The notes under the pieces are model-generated. The model had not been told where the DNA came from, did no database searches, and saw nothing but the letters and a program-made list of their open reading frames with translations. The translations under genes and the position numbers were made by a program. A stretch of DNA of 64,000 nucleotides from Bacillota bacterium (GTDB lineage Bacteria > Bacillota > Sulfobacillia > Sulfobacillales > Sulfobacillaceae): contig JAJYPK010000002.1 of NCBI GenBank assembly GCA_021795465.1, positions 1 through 64,000 of the forward strand, given 5' to 3'. The first letter of the stretch is position 1. Each line of letters opens with the position of its first letter. Below are positions 1-8,282 of the stretch, piece after piece.

Positions 1-446
1 TCCGGATGGATGACAACGGTTTGAATAATGCCGTCGGCCAGGCGAATTTGCTCGGGATAAGTGACCCAGTACGGCACCGGCAACAACACCCCATCACCCG
101 GTTTGACTAAAGTCATCACGGCATTGTATAGCGAATGTTTGGCCCCCACTGACACTAAGATCTCGTTGGGCTGATACTCGACCCCGCTATCACGTTTCAT
201 ACGGTCCACAACTGCAGACTTCAACGCATCTATCCCGCCTACCGCCGTGTACCGAGTGTGACCATGTTCCATGGCCTCAACGGCGGCTCGGCGAATATTT
301 TCTGGTGTGTCGAAGTCTGGCTCCCCGGCACCAAAGTTCACAATGTCCCGTCCAGCCGCGACCAAGGCCTTTGCTTTAGAATCTACTGCCATTGTTGGTG
401 ACGGACTTAATTGTCCCACCCGCTCGGCGATCTTCACTGTTTCCAC
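1..446 (-). CDS. PLP-dependent class I aminotransferase (aspartate aminotransferase type), N-terminal part
   Basis: This is the first ~148 residues of a fold-type I aminotransferase; the rest lies beyond the window edge. The GEPDFDTP block near residue 40, a TRYTAVGG block near 68 and a VSVGAKHSLYN block near 98 are typical of the aspartate aminotransferase Ib subfamily, which binds pyridoxal phosphate and moves amino groups between aspartate and 2-oxoglutarate. The catalytic lysine is outside the window. I chose the GTG at 446 because GGAGGAGA lies 4 nt upstream; an in-frame ATG at 461 would overlap that site. It starts 17 bp after the creatininase-family gene, probably in one transcript. 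The exact substrate cannot be set from this fragment. Confidence 0.88.
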   Translation of the reverse strand, partial: METVKIAERVGQLSPSPTMAVDSKAKALVAAGRDIVNFGAGEPDFDTPENIRRAAVEAMEHGHTRYTAVGGIDALKSAVVDRMKRDSGVEYQPNEILVSVGAKHSLYNAVMTLVKPGDGVLLPVPYWVTYPEQIRLADGIIQTVVIHP

Positions 447-463
447 TACTTCTCCTCCCATCG

Positions 464-1204
464 CTAGCGGGCTTCCGTAAATAAATTGTCTGCCCATAGA
501 TTTTCCAACATTTCTGAAAGGCGCTGCACGACCACTTCGATGATGCGCTCACCCTTGTCGCGCGTCCCTAACCGACCGTCTCCGGTCGTGGCATGTCTTA
601 GGGCCTTATCTTGAATTCCCTCGGCCTTGACCCGAAATTTTGGCGTATACGGATTGAACGACGCGTCTGGCATATTGACCCAAGAGCCTGCCATGGCCAG
701 CATCACCGACGTCTCGTCCTCCCCCGCGTGCCCCTGGCCTTCTGTGATGTGTAAAATATCCTTGCTGTAATCCAACCACCAATTCACCAGCACAGCTCGC
801 ATGCCCGCTTCGGCCATGGGTTCCATGGCCTCTTGCAGGGCTCCCACATTCCCCCCATGCCCGTTCATCACCACGATATTTCGCATGCCCCATCGTGATA
901 AATTGACTCCCACTTCAGCCACGTATTGGCTCAAAGCTCGATTGGAGACCGAAATGGTTCCCGGCCATACCCGGAGGTCCCAGGTATGCCCGTAGGGAAC
1001 CGGAGGCAACACGATCACGCGATCTTGATATTGCTCCTCCAGTTTAGCGACAAACTGTATCGGTGCAATGTTGTCTGTTCCAAGCGGGCAGTGCATTCCG
1101 TGCGCTTCCACGCTACCCGTCGGCAAAATCGCCGTATTGATGCGGTTTAACACCTTCTCTTGGAAGGATTTCGTGGTCAGTTGTTCCCAGTACACCGCAC
1201 TCAC
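464..1204 (-). CDS. Creatininase-family metal-dependent amidohydrolase
   Basis: A 246-aa protein of the creatininase/MftE-like family, usual length about 240-260. Metal-binding signatures are visible: EAHGMHCPLGTDN near residues 34-46, MNGHGGN near 113, and GHAGEDE near 158. The family hydrolyses cyclic or linear amides (creatinine, formamides, peptide cofactor precursors) with a two-metal site, and sequence alone does not tell which. Translation starts at a GTG. It lies just upstream of the aminotransferase in the same direction. Substrate unknown. Confidence 0.85.
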   Translation of the reverse strand: MSAVYWEQLTTKSFQEKVLNRINTAILPTGSVEAHGMHCPLGTDNIAPIQFVAKLEEQYQDRVIVLPPVPYGHTWDLRVWPGTISVSNRALSQYVAEVGVNLSRWGMRNIVVMNGHGGNVGALQEAMEPMAEAGMRAVLVNWWLDYSKDILHITEGQGHAGEDETSVMLAMAGSWVNMPDASFNPYTPKFRVKAEGIQDKALRHATTGDGRLGTRDKGERIIEVVVQRLSEMLENLWADNLFTEAR

Positions 1205-1221
1205 CTACTTCTTTTCTATCC

Positions 1222-1464
1222 TTATTCCGAGGCCTCGATGCGCTGAACCCCAGTTTGATTCTTTCGGATTCGGGACATAAATCCCCCAATACTACCAGTT
1301 TCCTTGGCTGTGAGGCCCCCCCACCCTACCTGGCTCACTTTCTCCATTAACCCCAAGGCCTCAGTGGCTTGGATCTTCAACTGAAGCCGCTGATCGGAAT
1401 CCGGAGATCCACCGGATGGGGTGTGTAACTCCTTTAGTTTACCAGTTAAGGTCTGCTTCGGCAT
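1222..1464 (-). CDS. Probable alpha/beta-type small acid-soluble spore protein (divergent)
   Basis: An 80-aa basic protein. Its C-terminal half (ATEALGLMEKV, then VGWGGLTAKETGSIGG) looks like the SASP alpha/beta core, in which a helix ending in LG is followed by a short loop and a (L)T-E/R-x-G-x-hGG turn before the second helix. Such proteins coat spore DNA and are degraded at germination. The N-terminal 35 residues are low-complexity and unlike classic SASPs. The ATG at 1464 is preceded by AAGGACGG. It follows qcrC after 175 bp. The sporulation genes elsewhere in the window support the call, but similarity is short, so a different small DNA-binding protein is possible. Confidence 0.6.
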   Translation of the reverse strand: MPKQTLTGKLKELHTPSGGSPDSDQRLQLKIQATEALGLMEKVSQVGWGGLTAKETGSIGGFMSRIRKNQTGVQRIEASE

Positions 1465-1639
1465 AGCGATCCGTCCTTTCGATGTCAGGTTCCATCATGG
1501 TGATCATGCCCCAAGCTATCCCACATTATGGCAGAGCGATGACCACCCCGAGCAGAACTTCCGTCAAACGGGGGCTTCACAATTGACTACACACCATGGA
1601 GTTGGCGCGCCGATAGACATATTCCGTGTGACCTCTGTT

Positions 1640-2356
1640 TCATTTAAGATGGGCGAGGAAGGGTACCAAGTCCTTAATTGCGGCAGGGGGCAGGTTCAGT
1701 TGCGGCATGCCGTCCTGGGGATTTTCTAACTGCGATCGTATTTGAGCCGGACTGAGGATGCTCCCCACATGGGATAGACTGGGTGGGTAGGTCCATTGTC
1801 CGGTCGGCGTTTTCATGACGCCTCGATTATTCCCGCCGAGTCCTTTAATGGAATGGCAGGTGGCGCACGATGTTGCGAAGATGCTGTAGGGCTCTCTTAT
1901 GATTAACCGGTTGTGTGCGTACACGCCGTTTGTCGTAAAATATCCGAAGAATAACATCCCAAACATCAGCATCCCCAGCATCAGGGGGCGTTTCAGCAAA
2001 CGCCTCTCTGGATAGCGATCGATAAACGGCACCATGTAGAGTGCCGAGACACCGAGAATCGGTGCGCCAAACATCAAAACCCAGTCAAACTTGACCAGGT
2101 GTAAGATGCTCCAGTAATGTCCTCCCACATCAAAGAAATTTTGCACCCAATAGAAGTACCAGTCCGGTGCAGGCTGGTACGCCCAATCAGCCGGATCAGC
2201 CACATGCCCCAATATCGGATGCACGAAGAGAGAGAAGACAAACAAGACCGCGACGGCTACTAGTCCGACCCCCAATTCTTTGAGGAAATGTTCTGGCCAA
2301 AAGGGGACAACCCCTTTGGCTTGATATTCCTTTGCCTTATGTTCGTGGTCGCTCAT
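1640..2356 (-). CDS. qcrC: Menaquinol-cytochrome c reductase, fused cytochrome b (subunit IV)/cytochrome c subunit
   Basis: A 238-aa membrane protein. The first part is the b6f subunit IV-like half of cytochrome b, with PDWYFYW at residues 64-70 (the PEWY-type quinol-site motif, here PDWY) and membrane spans near 28-48, 90-110 and 125-142. The C-terminal ~80 residues carry one c-type haem site, CATCH at 164-168, and form a cytochrome c domain with Met ligand candidates near the end. This b/c fusion is the arrangement known in Bacillus QcrC. It takes electrons from the Rieske/cytochrome b part of the complex in the cytoplasmic membrane. It is the last gene of qcrABC, 19 bp after qcrB. Confidence 0.93.
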   Translation of the reverse strand: MSDHEHKAKEYQAKGVVPFWPEHFLKELGVGLVAVAVLFVFSLFVHPILGHVADPADWAYQPAPDWYFYWVQNFFDVGGHYWSILHLVKFDWVLMFGAPILGVSALYMVPFIDRYPERRLLKRPLMLGMLMFGMLFFGYFTTNGVYAHNRLIIREPYSIFATSCATCHSIKGLGGNNRGVMKTPTGQWTYPPSLSHVGSILSPAQIRSQLENPQDGMPQLNLPPAAIKDLVPFLAHLK

Positions 2357-2375
2357 GGATTAACCCTCGTACTTT

Positions 2376-3047
2376 CTAATAGGGACCTGAAATGCCTTGG
2401 CGCCGGATCATGAGAAAGTGAAGTCCCAACAACACAATTAACAGGGCTGGCAAAAACAAGACGTGAATGGCGAAAAATCGTGTCAAGGTAGCGGCCCCAA
2501 TTTTTGAACCCCCTGATACCACCTTAAGCAAAGCGGGTCCAATAAAGGGTACATATTTAGTAAAACTGACACCCACCTGTGTCGCAAAGTAAGCTTTTTC
2601 ATCCCAGGGCAATAAATAGCCCGTAAACCCAAAGCCTAGGACAATCAGTAACAACGTCACCCCCACGATCCAGTTAAGTTCCCGTGGTTTTTTATAAGCC
2701 CCCATCCAATAAATGCGTAGCATATGCAGCGTGACCATGATGATAATTAAGGACGACCCCCAGTTATGCATGCTTAATAATTGTTGCCCGAACAGCACAT
2801 GGTGCATTAGATACTTAGTCGAGTTATACGAATTAATAATGTCGGGCACATAATACATAGTCAAAAACATTCCCGTCACAAATTGCGCGATAATCAACAG
2901 AAAAGTGACTCCTCCAAAGCAATACACAAATGCGGATACTCTTTCACTAGGATTCACGTGGGCAGGAACAGGATGGTCTGCCATATCACGCCACAACGGT
3001 GAAACCATGAGGCGTTCGTCAATCCACCTCACGATACGCGTATACAT
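2376..3047 (-). CDS. qcrB: Menaquinol-cytochrome c reductase, cytochrome b6-type subunit
   Basis: A 223-aa four-helix cytochrome b (N-terminal half type). Paired histidines for two b haems sit in the second and fourth spans (MHNWGSS...LHMLR and IHVLF...LHFLM). GYLLPWDEKA is the strongly conserved Qo-side loop. A longer frame extends upstream to 3239 but overlaps the end of qcrA. I chose ATG 3047 because MYTRIVRWIDERL matches the family start and AGGGGAGG lies 11 nt before it. It works with the Rieske protein and QcrC to oxidise menaquinol. Qo residues appear intact. Confidence 0.94.
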   Translation of the reverse strand: MYTRIVRWIDERLMVSPLWRDMADHPVPAHVNPSERVSAFVYCFGGVTFLLIIAQFVTGMFLTMYYVPDIINSYNSTKYLMHHVLFGQQLLSMHNWGSSLIIIMVTLHMLRIYWMGAYKKPRELNWIVGVTLLLIVLGFGFTGYLLPWDEKAYFATQVGVSFTKYVPFIGPALLKVVSGGSKIGAATLTRFFAIHVLFLPALLIVLLGLHFLMIRRQGISGPY

Positions 3048-3090
3048 CGCGTAGAACGCCTCCCCTACTAAAGTTGCAACCCCACTCCAT

Positions 3091-3678
3091 TCACGCCTCT
3101 TTGAGACAAGGCTCTTTCGGCGCCTTTGCGGACCGCTGATGTGCATGGGTAAAAGTGGATTCCCGAGCCACCCACACTGCGTTCGCGACCACTTTCCAGC
3201 GAAATACGCCCAAAGGAAGAGGCGCAGGCCCGGATACATTCAACCCATCTACCGTGTAGACACTCCCATGACACGGACAATAAAATTGATTATCCGCCTG
3301 AATCCAATTGACGTGGCACCCCAAGTGGGTACAGATGGGCGATAGAATGTAAAAGGCACAAGCTCCGCCAATGTAGCGCAGGTAGGCATAATCTGAGGCG
3401 GGAAACTTGGCCCAATGGTCCACCTCGACGTAGGAGTACGGTGCTTTAACGACCGTACCGACGCCACCGCTCCCGGCTTGAATCGACGATTGTTGTAGAC
3501 CCAGTTGAGCTCCTAAGTTAACCCATACCGGGGCCGCCTTATGAAAAGCCGGGCTGACCGCAGCCCCCACGGCGGGAATCGCCACCAAGATGGTGATAAC
3601 CCCCATCACCAAATTGAGAGTCCAATTGAAAAAATCACGTCGCGTCCACCCGGCCTTTTGGGACTTCTTACCCGCCAC
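3091..3678 (-). CDS. qcrA: Rieske iron-sulfur subunit of menaquinol-cytochrome c reductase
   Basis: A 195-aa Rieske protein with both cluster-binding motifs, CTHLGCH and CPCHGS, about 20 residues apart. An N-terminal TRRDFF followed by a hydrophobic stretch is a twin-arginine-like signal anchor, in line with Tat export of QcrA in Bacillus. The frame opens at a TTG (3693), but GGGAGGG lies 6 nt before the GTG at 3678, so that start is preferred. It leads the qcrABC operon and has a promoter-like sequence about 80-108 bp upstream. Confidence 0.94.
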   Translation of the reverse strand: MAGKKSQKAGWTRRDFFNWTLNLVMGVITILVAIPAVGAAVSPAFHKAAPVWVNLGAQLGLQQSSIQAGSGGVGTVVKAPYSYVEVDHWAKFPASDYAYLRYIGGACAFYILSPICTHLGCHVNWIQADNQFYCPCHGSVYTVDGLNVSGPAPLPLGVFRWKVVANAVWVARESTFTHAHQRSAKAPKEPCLKEA

Positions 3679-3757
3679 CGCAATCCCTCCCAACTAGAAC
3701 CTTCCGGATAAATGCAAGACAGTTTTTTCCTTATTTGCTGTTTACTTCCTTTTTAAT

Positions 3758-3786
3758 ATAGTAGTTAAGGACAATCAGGGAGTCAA
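3758..3786 (-). promoter_or_regulatory. Probable sigma-A promoter of qcrABC
   Basis: On the minus strand TTGACT (3786-3781) and TACTAT (3763-3758) are separated by exactly 17 bp, in an AT-rich stretch just upstream of qcrA. The predicted start near 3751 gives a leader of about 70 nt. The -35 matches consensus at 5 of 6 positions and the -10 at 4 of 6. Confidence 0.55.
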
Positions 3787-3855
3787 TAAGTGGCCACGTA
3801 TTTTTGGAATGCCATGCCCAAATATGAAATTCGCCTTGTTCGCATTTCGTTCGTT

Positions 3856-4833
3856 CTATAGGGCTGCTATAACCAACCCAATGAATGCTATATAAAATAA
3901 CCCGGAGGTCAGAAGTGGGCCAACAGTCAAACGACCCTGGCGGCACCGCGTAAATATCCATGCGGCCGACACCCAGGCCAGGACTCCGGCCGCGATTTCC
4001 CATGGGCTAAGCCGCCACGGAGAAAAGATCAGGCCCAGCGCGGGCACCATGGTCGCTTGAAAAGCCATGGCTCCCGTAACGTTACCAAACGCCAAACCGT
4101 CTTTCCGGCGGCGGATCCACAAGACACTGTTTAATACTTCCGGTAGTTCTGTAGCTACTGGGGTAAGGATTACCGATAACAGGAATCCTGAGACTTTGAA
4201 GACCAAAGACACGCGATCTAACCCGACGACAAAAAAGTGTGCTCCAAGGATCAATCCGAATAGCGCCATGGACACCTGTATAAGCACCAAAACGAAGGGC
4301 GGACGAGTTCGGGATGAAAGGTGCAACCGGCGGCTCGGAGCTACTGATGCCTTCAACTCACGACCCGTATGGATAAGTCGATACACGTGCCATCCGTAGC
4401 CGATAACCAATATAGCGGCGACGGGGCGATGCCAACTCTCTGGCGTGAATCCACTTCCCAACGCAAGCGCAAACCCTAATAAAAAAAAGCTTATATCACG
4501 CTCCACGGCCCCACTCGGCAGCGTCGGTTCTCGTCTCCCGTGCGTCCATAGACCCACGCCAATAATCATGAATGCGAGGGTTGACAACATTAAAGGTGCC
4601 CCTAAAATAGCTCCGAGGCCAATCGCGCCACTGGTCGAATTCCCACTAAAGACTATCGCAATCACTGGCACCAGGGTTTCCGGCAATGCTGTTCCTAGGG
4701 CCGCCAGTAACGATCCCACCGCTCCTTCGTCGAGCCCTAATCCATAGCCTAGCCACTCCACCCCATTCGTGAAATAGTCCGCTGACAGCACGATGAGTAC
4801 CATGCCACTAATGAGAATTAAAAGGAGTGACAT
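3856..4833 (-). CDS. Calcium/sodium:cation antiporter (CaCA family)
   Basis: A 325-aa protein with about ten membrane spans and the two inverted alpha-repeat motifs of Na+/Ca2+ exchangers: GTALPETLVP near residues 47-56 and TPVATELPEV near 223-232. The acidic residue in each motif binds the cation. Length fits the YrbG-like bacterial group. I prefer ATG 4833 over the adjoining GTG 4836 because GGAGGG lies 6 nt upstream. It transports a cation, probably Ca2+, across the cytoplasmic membrane against Na+ or H+; the counter-ion is not visible. It follows trmL after 50 bp. Confidence 0.87.
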   Translation of the reverse strand: MSLLLILISGMVLIVLSADYFTNGVEWLGYGLGLDEGAVGSLLAALGTALPETLVPVIAIVFSGNSTSGAIGLGAILGAPLMLSTLAFMIIGVGLWTHGRREPTLPSGAVERDISFFLLGFALALGSGFTPESWHRPVAAILVIGYGWHVYRLIHTGRELKASVAPSRRLHLSSRTRPPFVLVLIQVSMALFGLILGAHFFVVGLDRVSLVFKVSGFLLSVILTPVATELPEVLNSVLWIRRRKDGLAFGNVTGAMAFQATMVPALGLIFSPWRLSPWEIAAGVLAWVSAAWIFTRCRQGRLTVGPLLTSGLFYIAFIGLVIAAL

Positions 4834-4886
4834 CACACCCCCTCCTCTGTCGCTATCAGTGGATTATATGGACAAACGTCAAATTT

Positions 4887-5351
4887 TTATGCATCGAGGT
4901 CGGAAAAATCTCTTTGGCGCTCCGCTTCGTACACGACGATCGCCACCGCATTTGAAAGATTCAACGATCGCACGTGGGCATTCATGGGGATTACCCGTGT
5001 GCGACTGGGATAATAATTGAGAAGAGTCCGAGGCAGTCCCACCGATTCGCGCCCAAACACCAGCACATCATCAGGACCATAGTGGATGTCGGAATAGCGC
5101 ACCTTCGCATGCGATGTAAAAAGGTGGAGTCTCTCAGGAATCCGAAGCGCTTCTGGGAGGTCCTCCCACGATGCATGGACATGCACTTCAACCAAGTGCC
5201 AGTAATCAACCCCAGCCCTTTTTAAATTGCGGTCACTAATCGAAAACCCCAACGGTTCTACCAGATGCAGAATCGCTCCCGTAGCGGCGCAGGTTCGTGC
5301 AATATTCCCCGTATTGGGAGGGATTTCTGGTTCTATCAACACAACATGCAT
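4887..5351 (-). CDS. trmL: tRNA (cytidine/uridine-34-2'-O)-methyltransferase
   Basis: A 154-aa SPOUT methyltransferase of TrmL length. Family blocks are visible: EPEIPPNTGNIARTCAATGA near residues 8-27, FGRESVGLP near 98-106, and SLNLSNAVAIVVYE near 129-142, the last forming the trefoil-knot S-adenosylmethionine site. It methylates the wobble ribose of leucine tRNAs. The ATG is preceded by GGAGGCACGTT. It lies in a run of minus-strand genes 24 bp after the D-amino acid aminotransferase gene. Confidence 0.94.
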   Translation of the reverse strand: MHVVLIEPEIPPNTGNIARTCAATGAILHLVEPLGFSISDRNLKRAGVDYWHLVEVHVHASWEDLPEALRIPERLHLFTSHAKVRYSDIHYGPDDVLVFGRESVGLPRTLLNYYPSRTRVIPMNAHVRSLNLSNAVAIVVYEAERQRDFSDLDA

Positions 5352-5375
5352 AACGTGCCTCCACGACCCAACGGT

Positions 5376-6227
5376 TTATTTCCCTGACTTGCCCGCACGA
5401 CGATGTAGTTCCGTCAGCAGTTGCCGCGCAATAGGGCCACTGGCTTGTCGCACAAGATGTCCATCAACTTCACGAATGGGCAACACCTCGGTTAACGTCC
5501 CCGTGAGAAACGCCTCATCTGCTGCCAATAAGTCTTCATAGGAAAAGGGCTTCAGATCGATGGGCAGGCCATTGGTCGCGGCGATTTCCAAAACCACCTG
5601 ACGAGTGATGCCGGGCAAAATATAGTTGGTGATGGGAGCCGTGTGTAAAACCCCATCCTTGACAATAAAAAGATTGGCGCTGGTGGCTTCCGTAACCATC
5701 CCGTCACGAATAAAGATAGCGTCGAAAGCGCCTGCCTGTTGAGCTTTATGCTTAGCCAGCACATTGGGTAAAAGTCCCACCGTCTTAATCCATACCTTGG
5801 CCCAGCGGTCATCAGGCACAGAGATCATAGAGACCCCTTCTTCAATCGTCTGCTGACTAATCGCAACGGTGGGTCGTACCCACATTAATATCGTGGGTTC
5901 GGTACTGCCTAAGGGGGGAAACCCGTGCGAGCGTCGATGGGCGCCTCGAGTAATTTGAAGGTAGAGACTAGCCTCGTCCTCAGACTCGCCAAGACCGGAT
6001 ACCAAATGCTCGGCCACATTGTGCAATTGGGCCAAGTCGACCACCGGCAACTCTATCCCCCGTAAACTTTCTTGCAAACGGGCCATGTGGAGATCCCATT
6101 CAAAAAGGGTTCGCCCGTAGACATGAACCACTTCATATACCCCGTCGGCAAACAAAAAACCACGATCATCGATGGATATCGCTGCACTTTCTTCCGCTAC
6201 AAAATTTCCGTTGAGGTACACTTGCAC
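5376..6227 (-). CDS. dat: D-amino acid aminotransferase (fold type IV)
   Basis: A 283-aa branched-chain/D-alanine aminotransferase-type protein. N-terminal GNFVAEESAAISIDDRGFLFADGVYE is the family opening (shown split: GNFVAEESAA, DDRGFLFADGVYE). The catalytic lysine lies in IKTVGLLPNVLAKHKA near residue 145; EATSANLF and the GITR block bind PLP phosphate. It interconverts D-alanine and D-glutamate with their oxo acids, supplying peptidoglycan precursors. Start is a GTG with GGGGGA upstream. Branched-chain aminotransferase is a less likely alternative because the length and the LLPN block favour Dat. Confidence 0.86.
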   Translation of the reverse strand: MQVYLNGNFVAEESAAISIDDRGFLFADGVYEVVHVYGRTLFEWDLHMARLQESLRGIELPVVDLAQLHNVAEHLVSGLGESEDEASLYLQITRGAHRRSHGFPPLGSTEPTILMWVRPTVAISQQTIEEGVSMISVPDDRWAKVWIKTVGLLPNVLAKHKAQQAGAFDAIFIRDGMVTEATSANLFIVKDGVLHTAPITNYILPGITRQVVLEIAATNGLPIDLKPFSYEDLLAADEAFLTGTLTEVLPIREVDGHLVRQASGPIARQLLTELHRRAGKSGK

Positions 6228-6264
6228 AATATCATCCCCCGCTGAATGGTGCTTGGCACCCTAA

Positions 6265-7992
6265 TTAAACCTTAACGCGTCCCCGATACACGAGGCCCCG
6301 AACGGGATCCACGGTCACATATTGACCCTCCGGTAAAGCTCTGACTATCCCTTGGAGACCCACCACAGCAGGAATATGTCCCCCCGTTGCGTATATCGCC
6401 ACATCCGAACTTAGACCAGCATCCGTGGCGATAATGGCTATCGCATTTTCTAGCATGGGGACCCACTCTCGCCGGTATCCGTCAACCACTGCCACAAAAT
6501 TATCCGGGGGTTCGTTCCGCAACGGGAGATAAACGATAGGTCCTGTCACCGCCCGAAGCTGTCCTCCCACGCCTTGTCCGTGTAATATAGGCTCTGCAAT
6601 CGTCTCGACCCGAACCAGATTAGTCGTTCCCGGTGTGGCGTAAGGGGTCCCCGCCGTCACCACGACTAAATCCCCCTGGTCGAGATATCCACTACGAATA
6701 GTGGTCGCAATCGCCTCTTTTACCATATCGTCTGTCTCCTCGATCGGTTCCATACGAATTCCCAAGACTCCCCAAAATAGCGTCAATTGTCGAAGACTTT
6801 TGAGATGGGTCGACAGGGCTAGGATGGGCACCGTAGGTCGCGAACGCGAGACCATACGGGCGGTGTATCCTGACTCTGTGGGGGTAAGAATAGCGCGGGC
6901 ATGCAACTCTTCAGCAATCTGGGCCGCCGCGTGGCTCACGACGTCGGCAATGCGATCGCGGTGAAATTCTGGTTTGTGGCTATAAATCGTGGACTGTTCG
7001 GCTCTTACCGCTATTCGCGCCATCATCTCGACGGTCTCCACTGGGTAACTTCCCACTGCGGTTTCCGCAGATAACATGACGGCATCACTCCCGTCCCAAA
7101 TGGCGTTAGCAACATCCGTCACCTCAGCCCGTGTGGGCCGATCGTGCTCCACCATGGATTCGAGCATTTGAGTGGCCGTAACCACGGGTCGCCCCAGGAC
7201 ATTCGCGGCGCCAATAATAGCCTTTTGAAGCTCCGGGACCTCCTCTTCGGGAAGTTCCACACCAAGATCACCGCGTGCCACCATGACGCCGTCGGATACC
7301 CTAAGAATCTCTTCAAGATTGTCCATCCCGATACGGTTTTCGATCTTGGCGATCAGAAACGTCTCCAAATCGTGCTGCTCTAAAAATCTCCGCACCGAAA
7401 ACATATCATCGACGGTGCGCACAAACGACAGTGCCACAAAGTCAATACCCTCTTCGCGAATACCGCGAATGAGACACTCTTCGTCAACTTCCGTCAGGGG
7501 ATCCAAGGGCCAACCGGCTTTGGGTCTAGAGAGTTTTTTATGGGATTGCACGGTACCCCCGTTGCGGGCAACCACGGTCATGCGATAAGCCTCAACGGAT
7601 TCGACCTCAACAATAATCCGCCCGTCATCGATCCAGAGAAACTCTCCGGGCTTGACGACGTCGAACAACCCATTCCAACTGACCGTGAGCGTCGCGTCAT
7701 TCTGACTTGACTCCTGATCGATCTGGATACGGTCTCCCGGCATCAATCGCAATGGTCTTGCCAGGGAACCCAACCGCACCTCCGGTCCACGAGTATCTAG
7801 CATAACCCCAATTTCTTGGCCCACCCGAGCGGCCGCCTGACGGGCCATCTGAATCCTCTTTTGATGCACGTCCCACAGTCCGTGAGATAGATTTAGCCGC
7901 ACTACATCCACTCCGGCACGGATCATCTCGGATAACGATTCTACGCCATCAGTAGCGGGCCCTAACGTCGCAACGATTTTCGTCCGTCGCAT
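6265..7992 (-). CDS. pyk: Pyruvate kinase with C-terminal PEP-utiliser-like domain
   Basis: A 575-aa pyruvate kinase. The barrel carries KIVATLGPAT at the N-terminus, FVALSFVRT near 185, IAKIENRIG near 217 and MVARGDLGVELP near 240, then TATQMLESM. Residues ~480-575 form the extra domain found in Geobacillus-type enzymes, related to the phosphohistidine domain of PEP synthase. In this copy the position expected to hold the phosphorylated histidine reads SSDVAIY, so the His appears to be Asp (~530). It converts PEP and ADP to pyruvate and ATP. The ATG overlaps the stop of the small upstream gene (TAATG), so translation is probably coupled. Confidence 0.96.
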   Translation of the reverse strand: MRRTKIVATLGPATDGVESLSEMIRAGVDVVRLNLSHGLWDVHQKRIQMARQAAARVGQEIGVMLDTRGPEVRLGSLARPLRLMPGDRIQIDQESSQNDATLTVSWNGLFDVVKPGEFLWIDDGRIIVEVESVEAYRMTVVARNGGTVQSHKKLSRPKAGWPLDPLTEVDEECLIRGIREEGIDFVALSFVRTVDDMFSVRRFLEQHDLETFLIAKIENRIGMDNLEEILRVSDGVMVARGDLGVELPEEEVPELQKAIIGAANVLGRPVVTATQMLESMVEHDRPTRAEVTDVANAIWDGSDAVMLSAETAVGSYPVETVEMMARIAVRAEQSTIYSHKPEFHRDRIADVVSHAAAQIAEELHARAILTPTESGYTARMVSRSRPTVPILALSTHLKSLRQLTLFWGVLGIRMEPIEETDDMVKEAIATTIRSGYLDQGDLVVVTAGTPYATPGTTNLVRVETIAEPILHGQGVGGQLRAVTGPIVYLPLRNEPPDNFVAVVDGYRREWVPMLENAIAIIATDAGLSSDVAIYATGGHIPAVVGLQGIVRALPEGQYVTVDPVRGLVYRGRVKV

Positions 7993-8195
7993 TACCTCAA
8001 TCGCCCCAGGTTTTCCGTAATGATTTCATGCGCCTCTTCAGCCTCGCCCTCGGGTACCTGGATCTCAATGTTGCCGCGTCCGACGTCGTCCACATCGATC
8101 CGTTTCAGATTCACCAACATACCCTCTGACTCCAAAATACCCTTTAGGCGATCTGCCATCGCAACGGTCGGCGCAATATAAACCACCGTCCACAT
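7992..8195 (-). CDS. Small protein coupled to pyruvate kinase (DUF2007-like signal-transducing fold)
   Basis: A 67-aa protein beginning WTVVYIAPTVAMADRLKGIL, with a beta-alpha-beta pattern and the phrase IEVQVPEGEAEEAHEII-like ending (actual: IEIQVPEGEAEEAHEII). This resembles small DUF2007-type proteins, whose molecular role is not known. The open frame goes further upstream, but ATG 8195 has GGGAGGGA 8 nt before it. It ends in a TAATG overlap with pyk, which suggests co-regulation with glycolysis. Function unknown. Confidence 0.72.
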   Translation of the reverse strand: MWTVVYIAPTVAMADRLKGILESEGMLVNLKRIDVDDVGRGNIEIQVPEGEAEEAHEIITENLGRLR

Positions 8196-8282
8196 CAAGT
8201 CGTCCCTCCCGCACAATCTAGCATAAGTGTTGCTGTTAGTATCTATCTCGTCGCCCGTGAGTGCAACCATTATTTGTGACGG

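Noticed and set aside
3731-4003. 90-aa minus-strand frame upstream of qcrA
   Set aside because: It overlaps the end of the cation exchanger gene in another frame and crosses the qcr promoter; no protein-like pattern.
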